DNA of 8,475 nt, from the NCBI GenBank assembly GCA_018830365.1, contig JAHJSK010000107.1, positions 1 to 8,475 on the forward strand, in the 5' to 3' direction. Each line of letters starts with the position of its first letter. Positions within the stretch are counted from its first letter, which is position 1. Positions 1 to 3,984 of the stretch are shown here, piece after piece. Origin of the DNA: Patescibacteria group bacterium (lineage in GTDB: Bacteria > Patescibacteriota > Minisyncoccia > Minisyncoccales > CG1-02-41-26). The notes beneath the pieces are model-generated. The model was given only the letters and a program-made list of their open reading frames with translations. It had not been told where the DNA came from and made no database searches. A program made the translations under genes and the position numbers.

Positions 1-84
1 CTCAACCCATTCTACAATAACAATCCCCGGCGCGCCGTTGCCACCGTTAGCATCGGCGCGCCACCGACCAACCACTATTTCCAT
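1..84 (-). pseudogene. 3'-terminal fragment of a Gly-rich surface-protein gene (runs off left edge)
   Basis: Reading left from the ATG at 84, a short open frame gives a Gly/Ala/Pro-rich tail with the motifs NGGNGAPG and GIVIVEWVE and is still open at the window edge. The ATG overlaps the stop of the DUF2283 gene by one base (TAATG). Such tails close large secreted proteins, so I read this as the surviving 3' end of a larger gene whose start is lost, not as a real 28-residue gene. It is far more GC-rich than its surroundings and contains two GGCGCGCC palindromes (29-36, 55-62). The last 15 bases (1-15) recur at 1587-1601 and 3920-3934. It could instead be a genuine short fusion to the operon; the window edge prevents a decision. 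Confidence 0.45.
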
Positions 85-314
85 TATTTATTATTTATAA
101 AAGCTGGTTGAAGATTAACCAATTCAATTTGAGGTTGTTTGTGTTTGCGAAGAATATATTTTTCCGCATCAAGAATTTCTATCCCCACCACCGAACCGTC
201 GGCAGTATAGTTTATGGCGATATCTTCACTAAGTCGCTGGGTAACGACTTGAAAGCGTCCTTCTTTAAGACGAATATAAGCGGCATCAACTTTTGGATCA
301 TAGATTATTTTCAT
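84..314 (-). CDS. DUF2283 family small protein (putative antitoxin partner of DUF4258)
   Basis: Encodes 76 residues from the ATG at 314 (MKIIYDPKVDAAYIRL...). The N-terminus and the later DIAINYTADGSVVGIEIL segment are the hallmark of DUF2283, a small single-domain family often found just downstream of DUF4258 proteins in what look like TA pairs. An in-frame upstream ATG would add 12 residues, but it lies inside the end of the preceding reading frame and breaks the family's usual MKI start, so I prefer 314. The start lies four bases past the stop of the DUF4258 remnant (319-572), so the two were one transcript driven by the promoter at 607-636. No clear Shine-Dalgarno sequence is visible. The gene is intact although its partner is broken. 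Its biochemical role in this family is not firmly established. Confidence 0.8.
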   Translation of the reverse strand: MKIIYDPKVDAAYIRLKEGRFQVVTQRLSEDIAINYTADGSVVGIEILDAEKYILRKHKQPQIELVNLQPAFINNK

Positions 315-318
315 ATTT

Positions 319-572
319 TTAAAAATAAAATGTATAAACAGTGATGACAATAATTTTACTTTTTTCTTCTTTAATTATCGCTATTACTTGTTTAATGTGA
401 TAAAACTTTTTACCCCATTTTTTATTGAATTGAAAATTTTTACGATAACTCCGCCGTTTATTTTTTGCTGGAATTTCTTCGCCGGTTTAAATAGTTTCTA
501 AAATTTCATCTTTGGTGCCCCTCGTTCCCGCATTTGAATCAAAGAATGATCTGAAAAAAGAATGGAATTCAT
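319..572 (-). pseudogene. Broken DUF4258 toxin-like gene (frameshift plus stop codon)
   Basis: From the ATG at 572 the frame reads MNSILFSDHSLIQMRERGAP, then shifts. One missing base near GCACCAAAGATG (about 510-515) moves the family sequence to the next frame, which continues KDEILETI, hits TAA, and goes on as TGEEIPAKNKRRSYRKNF and KKFYHIKQVIAIIKEEK before a terminal TAA at 319. The opening S-x-H-S-L-x-Q-M-R-x-R-G and the closing V/I-rich strand are typical of DUF4258, a small RNase-like toxin-type fold. The 254 bases fit an 84-residue gene minus one base. Two independent lesions make a sequencing error an unlikely full explanation. The leader from the -10 box at 607-612 to the ATG is 34 bases. 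Confidence 0.8.
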
Positions 573-606
573 AAAATTTAAAATTGTTCAATTTTTATAT
601 GTTTTT

Positions 607-636
607 ATCTTATCACAATCAAAAATAAAAAGTCAA
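607..636 (-). promoter_or_regulatory. Sigma-70 type promoter, cartridge copy A
   Basis: On the minus strand, TTGACT (636-631), an 18-base spacer and TAAGAT (612-607) with an upstream TG (extended -10). The same arrangement occurs at 1460-1489, 2227-2256 and 3688-3717. It faces the DUF4258/DUF2283 pair. Confidence 0.75.
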
Positions 637-640
637 ACAA

Positions 641-672
641 AACAAAAAAGGAGCTCGGCTCTTTTTTTGTTG
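641..672 (-). terminator. Bidirectional-looking hairpin terminator, cartridge copy A
   Basis: An A-run, GAGC, loop TCG, GCTC and a T-run form a symmetric stem-loop with A/T tracts on both sides, so it could act on either strand. It sits 5 bases upstream of the -35 box of copy A and would end minus-strand transcripts arriving from the PemK side. Confidence 0.7.
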
Positions 673-686
673 TTTTCAAATTTTAA

Positions 687-770
687 TTATCTACCCAAAT
701 TAATAGCAACCAATTTTAAATACGTGAGCGTAAAAATAACAACTCCCGGCGCGCCGTTGCCGCCGCCGGC
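687..770 (-). pseudogene. Gly-rich surface-protein 3' remnant (GGGNGAPG)
   Basis: On the minus strand an open frame from about 770 reads AGGGNGAPGVVIFTLTYLKL and ends at TAA 687-689. It shares the NGAPG-(I/V)-V-I core with the fragment at 1-84 but has a different last stretch. It has no start codon and is cut at about 771, exactly where a transposase fragment begins on the other strand. It includes a third GGCGCGCC palindrome (748-755). I interpret it as the end of a surface-protein gene whose body was lost to a rearrangement. Confidence 0.45.
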
Positions 771-771
771 A

Positions 772-900
772 TATGGCCATTACGAAGTAGACACAATTGT
801 TTCTGGCAAGAAAGCAGCAAGCAAAAGCGCTTTGTCCGTGCTTTACAAGAGAAAGTCCAAATACATAGACGCAAGGATAATAAATAATTTAAAGCCAGGA
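772..900 (+). pseudogene. Internal fragment of an IS30-family transposase
   Basis: The plus strand reads YGHYEVDTIVSGKKAASK, then SALSVLYKRKSKYIDAR and NLKPG. The GH(W/Y)ExDT(I/L)V block is the signature around the first catalytic Asp of the IS30 DDE domain, and the following A-L-S-V-L-Y-x-R-K fits the second strand of that fold. About 43 residues survive. The N-terminal helix-turn-helix, the second Asp and the Glu are absent, so it is dead. No IS30 terminal inverted repeat was seen at either end. It abuts a Gly-rich gene remnant at about 771 and the 3' end of the PemK gene at 914. A longer open frame spans the area, but its upstream part is not transposase-like. Confidence 0.75.
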
Positions 901-913
901 ATAAAAATCAATT

Positions 914-1240
914 TTACAATTTTAACATTTCTCGCAAAATTTTATCAATTTTTTTCTGAAATTCTTTATTAATTTCTCCAATCTTTTTTAAAACCCTTGA
1001 TTTATCTATCGCTCTAATATGAAAAATCAAAGCCGCTGATTCTTGATAAAGATTATTTTCTTTATCAGGAATAATAGCGATTGTATAGGGAAATCTTAAG
1101 GCGTTTAAATTTGAAGTAATGGGAATTACAATAACAATATCTGTTTCGGTTTCAGAAATCACAATAGCTGGTCTTTCTCCAAATTGTTCATGACCTTCGC
1201 CAATGTTTAAATTTATGAGACAAATGTCGCCCTTTTTCAT
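914..1240 (-). CDS. PemK/MazF-type endoribonuclease toxin
   Basis: 108 residues, the usual length for the family. Visible hallmarks are the opening KKGDICLINL, the GERPAIVIS segment carrying the conserved Arg, IPITSN with the conserved Ser/Thr, the AALIFHIRAIDKSR strand, and the closing KKIGEI helix. These match the MazF/PemK SH3-like fold, which cuts single-stranded mRNA, often at short specific sequences. The start overlaps the antitoxin stop by four bases (ATGA, 1237-1240), giving tight translational coupling, and both are driven by the promoter at 1460-1489. No lesion is visible, so this is the only TA pair of the array that appears fully intact. The cleavage specificity cannot be read from the sequence. 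Confidence 0.9.
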   Translation of the reverse strand: MKKGDICLINLNIGEGHEQFGERPAIVISETETDIVIVIPITSNLNALRFPYTIAIIPDKENNLYQESAALIFHIRAIDKSRVLKKIGEINKEFQKKIDKILREMLKL

Positions 1241-1452
1241 ATACTCTTTTCAAATTTCAGCAAATCGTCGTTGCTAATCTTTTCCCATGTTTCTAATTCT
1301 TTTTTTAGTTCTATTTTTTTTTCTAAATTTTTTAGATAAAACAAAATAGCATTTATTATAAAATCTTCTTTGGAAAGTCCAAAGCCCTGAGAAATTTCTT
1401 TTACTTCTTTTTCTATTTTTTGAGGGATAAATAAAGTAGTTATAGTAGTCAT
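1237..1452 (-). CDS. Ribbon-helix-helix antitoxin of the PemK pair
   Basis: 71 residues from the ATG at 1452 (MTTITTLFIPQKIEKEVKEI). A short basic beta strand is followed by an amphipathic helix and G-L-S-K-E-D-F-I-I-N-A-I, a pattern of ribbon-helix-helix (CopG/Arc type) DNA-binding proteins. The charged, Glu/Lys-rich C-terminal half is the expected toxin-binding tail. An in-frame ATG nine bases upstream (1461) lies inside the -10 box (TAAGATG) and cannot be transcribed from that promoter, so the start at 1452 is preferred. With seven bases between the -10 box and this ATG, the mRNA would be leaderless. The protein probably represses its own promoter, as such antitoxins usually do. Confidence 0.8.
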   Translation of the reverse strand: MTTITTLFIPQKIEKEVKEISQGFGLSKEDFIINAILFYLKNLEKKIELKKELETWEKISNDDLLKFEKSI

Positions 1453-1459
1453 ATTTTTC

Positions 1460-1489
1460 ATCTTACCACAGCCAAAAACAAATAGTCAA
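1460..1489 (-). promoter_or_regulatory. Sigma-70 type promoter, cartridge copy B
   Basis: TTGACT (1489-1484), 18-base spacer, extended -10 TGGTAAGAT with TAAGAT at 1465-1460. It drives the antitoxin-PemK operon. The start codon lies seven bases past the -10 box, which predicts a leaderless transcript. Confidence 0.8.
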
Positions 1490-1490
1490 A

Positions 1491-1518
1491 CAAAAAAAGG
1501 AGCTTAGCTCTTTTTTTG
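1491..1518 (-). terminator. Symmetric hairpin terminator, cartridge copy B
   Basis: A7-G-GAGC, loop TTA, GCTC-T7. It is placed immediately upstream of the copy B -35 box and would terminate minus-strand transcripts coming from the RelB/RelE side. Confidence 0.7.
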
Positions 1519-1542
1519 TTGTTTTCAGATATTTTTCAAATT

Positions 1543-1674
1543 AAGATTGTTTGTTGAACCAAAATGCAGATAGGTGTGGGGGTTCACTCAACCCATTCTA
1601 CAATACCAGTCCGTGCCACCATTGGTTATTGTTTTTTTTGTTGTTGCGAGAAGTCCTTTGGTTAAAATCAATTT
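1543..1674. other. 132-bp insert splitting the repeat module, with a decayed gene 3' end
   Basis: In cartridge copies C and D the sequence GATATTTTTCAAATT runs directly into TTGATTAAATTTGTTCAA. In copy B the two halves are separated by this 132-bp segment. On the minus strand the insert reads in one frame LTKGLLATTKKTITNGGTDW then YCRMG and TGA (1588-1590). In another frame its last codons spell VEWVE and TGA (1584-1586). It contains the 15-bp sequence (1587-1601) also present at 1-15 and 3920-3934. It looks like the tail of a lost surface-protein gene, too decayed to name. Confidence 0.45.
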
Positions 1675-1744
1675 TTGATTAAATTTGTTCAATGGGTATT
1701 ATTAACAGAGTCCTCTGCGAAAGACTTTGCCACAAGGGGAAAAT
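1675..1744. repeat. 70-bp stem-loop repeat, copy 1
   Basis: Matches 3771-3840 base for base with about ten differences and no gap. It folds as CAGAGTC (1706-1712) against GACTTTG (1723-1729), seven pairs with one G-T wobble. The first 28 or so bases also occur at 2313-2340 in cartridge C. It does not appear to be coding. Confidence 0.7.
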
Positions 1745-1776
1745 CTCGTTATTGTAAATTTTGTAAATCAAAAACA

Positions 1777-2027
1777 CTAATGACTTTGTTTGCGTTCAAC
1801 CAAAGAAATATCAAAAATATGCTGTAATTTAATGGGACGAAAATAAATTCTGTAATTTCCTATTCGACGCCGATATAAATTTTCTTCTCCTTGCATCAAT
1901 TTAATATCGCCGGAAAAAGGATCTACTTTCATTTCTTCAAAAACAGCAAAAATTTTCTCAAGGTCTTTCCTTGGAATTTTTTTTAGATTTTTAAAAGCTT
2001 GTCGCGCTAATTATAATCCCAAAGCAT
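1777..2027 (-). pseudogene. RelE/ParE-family toxin inactivated by a one-base frameshift
   Basis: The frame from 2010 to the TAG at 1777-1779 reads LARQAFKNLKKIPRKDLEKI, ..., GEENLYRRRIGNYRIYF, ..., IFDISLVERKQSH. This is the body of a RelE/ParE toxin, with the basic helix pair and the R-R-x-G-x-Y-R-(I/V)-x-(F/Y) strand. The first strand is missing in that frame: no ATG, GTG or TTG lies upstream before the antitoxin stop. An ATG at 2027 inside the antitoxin gene gives MLWDYN and then TAG. Restoring one T in ATAATTAGC would join MLWDYN to LARQAFK, giving an 83-residue toxin overlapping its antitoxin. So the toxin is lost by a single deletion while the RelB-like partner remains. A sequencing error is possible. 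Confidence 0.85.
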
Positions 2028-2220
2028 TTTTTACTTGTTTAGAGGTTAAAAATTTTCCTTCGGCAATTTCTTGAAATCCATTTTCAACGGCCTTTTTGAT
2101 GTTCTTAGATATAGGTTCCGCGTTTGTCCAAAAACGAGCAAGCCGTTCATACTCTTTTCGCGGCAAAACAATTAAGTCGTCATTTTTTATTAAATTTTTA
2201 GGAATAGTTATAGTAGTCAT
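2011..2220 (-). CDS. RelB-like antitoxin with AbrB-type N-terminus
   Basis: 69 residues, start ATG at 2220. MTTITIPKNL followed by D-D-L-I-V-L-P-R-K-E-Y-E-R-L is the pattern of small antitoxins that pair with RelE, with a DNA-binding N-terminal strand region. The second half (residues about 35-69) is helical and charged, as expected for the toxin-wrapping part. The gene is intact. The ATG sits six bases after the -10 box (TAGGAT, 2232-2227), so the transcript should be leaderless. The first 16 coding bases (ATGACTACTATAACTA) are identical to those of the antitoxin at 1452 although the two proteins are otherwise unrelated. The downstream RelE toxin is frameshifted, so this is now an orphan antitoxin. 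Confidence 0.8.
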   Translation of the reverse strand: MTTITIPKNLIKNDDLIVLPRKEYERLARFWTNAEPISKNIKKAVENGFQEIAEGKFLTSKQVKNALGL

Positions 2221-2226
2221 ATTTTT

Positions 2227-2256
2227 ATCCTACCACAACCAAAAACAAAAAGTCAA
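2227..2256 (-). promoter_or_regulatory. Sigma-70 type promoter, cartridge copy C
   Basis: TTGACT (2256-2251), 18-base spacer, TAGGAT (2232-2227) preceded by TGG. It drives the RelB-like gene. Confidence 0.75.
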
Positions 2257-2260
2257 ACAA

Positions 2261-2291
2261 AACAAAAAAGGAGCTAAAATCCTTTTTTGTT
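2261..2291 (-). terminator. Perfect 12-bp symmetric hairpin terminator, cartridge copy C
   Basis: AACAAAAAAGGA (2261-2272), loop GCTAAAA, TCCTTTTTTGTT (2280-2291). It ends the minus-strand ATPase transcript and directly precedes the copy C promoter. Because of its A/T tracts it could work in both directions. Confidence 0.75.
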
Positions 2292-2382
2292 GTTTTCAGA
2301 TATTTTTCAAATTTTGATTAAATTTGTTCAACGGGTATTAATATTTTTTGAATAAAAATTATTTCTTAATTTATCTTATTTT

Positions 2383-3531
2383 TTAAATCCAATCTCCTTG
2401 CCATAATTGTTTAATAAATTTTTGATATGGCAGAATGAGAATATTGTCTGAAGTAAGCCTATCTGTTTTTTCTAAAGAAACAACAATGCGATGTTTTACG
2501 CGCGGGTGTTCATGTTTAAACTCGCGTAATCCTTTAAGATCGCGACTGGTGACATTTTCTTTACCTTTTACTTCAATCGCGACATCAGCTTTTCCTAAAA
2601 TAAAATCAACTTCTGTTCCAGTAGTAAGCCGCCAATAACTAATATCGTATAATTTTTCGCTATAACGTGTATGCGCGGATAATTCATGAAATATCCAATT
2701 TTCAAAAGCTTTTCCAAAGAGTTCAGACCCTGGTTGAATTATTCCTCGTTTAGCTAAAATATTTACAACGCCAACATTATAAAAATAAAATTTAGGCGCT
2801 TGAATAATACGACGTTTAGCTCGCGCTGTATATGCTGGCACAAACGCGCCCATAAGAGTGTCAACTAAAATAGAGTAATGATCGCGAACTGTGGTTACGG
2901 AAATTCCGCTTTCACGGGCAATATTAGAAAGATTAATTATTTCAGTATCGCTGATTGCCGCCATACGTAAAAAATCAGAAAATATTGGAAGTCTTCGAAT
3001 AAGACCTTCTTGAAGAATTTCTTCGCGTAAATAATCGTCCACGTAACTTTGTATGGCTCGTGAATATTGTTGATTAATATAATGGTTAGGCAAAGGTCCC
3101 GCGTTAATCATACGCGAAAGATTAAAATCATTGTCTAATTCCAAAGCAGTAAGGCCTAAAAGTTCGTATCGGATCGCTCTGCCACCCAAAAGATTAGCGT
3201 GTCCACGACGAAGTTTTCTAGCGCTTGACCCGCATAATCCAAAAATATAGTTTTTTTCCTGAATAAGGTAATGTATTTCATCTAATAATACAGGCGCTTT
3301 TTGTATTTCATCTACAATTATAAGTTGTTTTGAATCAAGCGCCATGATTTCTTCGCGAAAAAAAGCAGGGCGTTGAAGGTAGCGCATAAGAATATCGCTT
3401 TTAAGCAAATCAACGCGCAAAGCATTAGGATAAGTTTCTTTAAGAATAGTTGTTTTGCCTGTTTGTCGCGATCCCCACAAAAAAAAGCTTTGTTTAGGAC
3501 ATATTGGCAATTTAAGAAGCCTTTTATACAT
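2383..3531 (-). CDS. AAA+ ATPase with DUF4143 C-terminal domain
   Basis: 382 residues, full length for the family. Walker A is GSRQTGKTT at 20-28, Walker B is LIIVDEIQ at 70-77, and the sensor-like GSSARKL is at 101-107. A winged-helix-like region lies at about 195-222, and the DUF4143 region follows with E307-V-D309 and I-E320-V-K322, resembling a PD-(D/E)xK nuclease core. Proteins of this type are common in bacteria and archaea and are often mobile or redundant; their physiological role is unclear. No promoter is convincing. The gene lies after the HicB stub and 157 bases past the -10 box of cartridge D, so it could be read from that cartridge. It replaces the toxin/antitoxin expected at this place in the array. 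No lesion is visible. Confidence 0.9.
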   Translation of the reverse strand: MYKRLLKLPICPKQSFFLWGSRQTGKTTILKETYPNALRVDLLKSDILMRYLQRPAFFREEIMALDSKQLIIVDEIQKAPVLLDEIHYLIQEKNYIFGLCGSSARKLRRGHANLLGGRAIRYELLGLTALELDNDFNLSRMINAGPLPNHYINQQYSRAIQSYVDDYLREEILQEGLIRRLPIFSDFLRMAAISDTEIINLSNIARESGISVTTVRDHYSILVDTLMGAFVPAYTARAKRRIIQAPKFYFYNVGVVNILAKRGIIQPGSELFGKAFENWIFHELSAHTRYSEKLYDISYWRLTTGTEVDFILGKADVAIEVKGKENVTSRDLKGLREFKHEHPRVKHRIVVSLEKTDRLTSDNILILPYQKFIKQLWQGDWI

Positions 3532-3604
3532 ACACCATTACTTTAAAATTACATAGATATTTACACTGCTATAATAATATATCAATTAAGAAAAAAATTA
3601 TTTT

Positions 3605-3655
3605 TTAAAATATTTTTGCCTTTTTTAATTTTTTCTCAATAAATTCTGTAAGCAT
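3605..3655 (-). pseudogene. HicB-type antitoxin N-terminal stub
   Basis: ATG at 3655 gives MLTEFIEKKLKKAKIF and TAA. M-L-T-E-(F/Y)-I-x-K-x-L-x-K-A-(K/E) is the common start of short HicB antitoxins, which normally continues Y-x-x-L-x-D-G-x-(Y/F)-x-G-E-I-P. Here it ends where that strand should begin. It lies 32 bases after the -10 box of cartridge D, the place occupied by TA genes after the other three cartridges. The rest of HicB and any HicA are gone, apparently replaced by the ATPase gene. With only 16 residues the call is suggestive, not certain. Confidence 0.5.
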
Positions 3656-3687
3656 ATTTTTTCTTTAATTATTTATTTTATAATTTT

Positions 3688-3717
3688 ATCTTACCACAAC
3701 CGAAAACAAAAAGTCAA
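3688..3717 (-). promoter_or_regulatory. Sigma-70 type promoter, cartridge copy D
   Basis: TTGACT (3717-3712), 18-base spacer, extended -10 TGGTAAGAT with TAAGAT at 3693-3688. It faces the HicB stub and then the ATPase gene. Confidence 0.75.
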
Positions 3718-3748
3718 AACAAAAAAGGAGCTAAAATCCTTTTTTGTT
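3718..3748. terminator. Perfect 12-bp symmetric hairpin terminator, cartridge copy D
   Basis: AACAAAAAAGGA (3718-3729), loop GCTAAAA, TCCTTTTTTGTT (3737-3748), identical to copy C. No minus-strand gene now lies upstream of it, so it is probably a relic of a lost neighbour. Confidence 0.65.
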
Positions 3749-3770
3749 GTTTTCAGATATTTTTCAAATT

Positions 3771-3840
3771 TTGATTAAATTTGTTCAACAGGTATTATTG
3801 GCAGAGTCCTCTACGAGAAACTCTGCTACAAGGGGAAAAC
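3771..3840. repeat. 70-bp stem-loop repeat, copy 2
   Basis: Second copy of the element at 1675-1744. The stem is GCAGAGT (3801-3807) with ACTCTGC (3820-3826), all Watson-Crick. The spacer 3532-3984, which has no intact gene, also holds the HicB stub, cartridge D, another hairpin, a tandem repeat and a gene-end remnant. Confidence 0.7.
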
Positions 3841-3843
3841 ATA

Positions 3844-3869
3844 GGTTTTTAGATAGACATCTAAAAACC
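3844..3869. repeat. Perfect 10-bp inverted repeat
   Basis: GGTTTTTAGA (3844-3853), loop TAGACA, TCTAAAAACC (3860-3869). It has no T-tract right after it on either strand, so it is not a classical terminator. It could be a structured leader or an operator. It lies about 115 bases upstream of the reverse transcriptase start. Confidence 0.7.
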
Positions 3870-3870
3870 C

Positions 3871-3898
3871 ATACATTATACATTATACATTATACATT
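3871..3898. repeat. 7-bp tandem repeat, four copies
   Basis: ATACATT repeated four times without error. On the minus strand each junction spells TATAAT, producing a ladder of -10-like boxes. A slippage-prone microsatellite-like tract. Confidence 0.85.
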
Positions 3899-3919
3899 CT
3901 TTCTTTATACTTTTTTTCA

Positions 3920-3971
3920 CTCAACCCATTCTACATAACAACTCCAATTCTATAGTATTTGTCAAAGGCAT
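3920..3971 (-). pseudogene. Gene-end remnant carrying the 15-bp repeat
   Basis: On the minus strand, ATG at 3971 opens MPLTNTIELELLCRMG and TGA (3921-3923). The part GTAGAATGGGTTGAG (3934-3920) is identical to 15-1 and 1601-1587. Aligned with the fragment at 1-27, one T is missing before GTAGAA, which throws the VEWVE frame out. It is a decayed tail, or coincidentally open; I would not call it a gene. Confidence 0.4.
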
Positions 3972-3984
3972 AACATTCTAAATA

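Noticed and set aside
562..972. 136-residue plus-strand open frame
   Set aside because: Only its middle part is a transposase fragment. The start lies in the promoter/terminator cartridge and the end is antisense to the PemK gene, so it is not one gene.
1549..3790. Integron-like attC sites (GTTGAAC / GTTCAAC near the cartridges)
   Set aside because: The two motifs occur in the wrong order or as single copies, without the paired inner boxes of attC, and no integrase is visible.
1675..3840. The two 70-bp repeats as a template/variable repeat pair of a diversity-generating retroelement
   Set aside because: The differences are transitions of all four kinds rather than changes at template adenines, and neither copy lies in the 3' end of an intact gene.
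3871..3898. CRISPR-like array
   Set aside because: Direct repeats are 7 bp with no spacers; this is a simple tandem repeat.
3744..3938. 64-residue plus-strand open frame before the reverse transcriptase
   Set aside because: It reads through the terminator flank, stem-loop repeat and tandem repeat. The composition follows the repeats and does not look like a protein.
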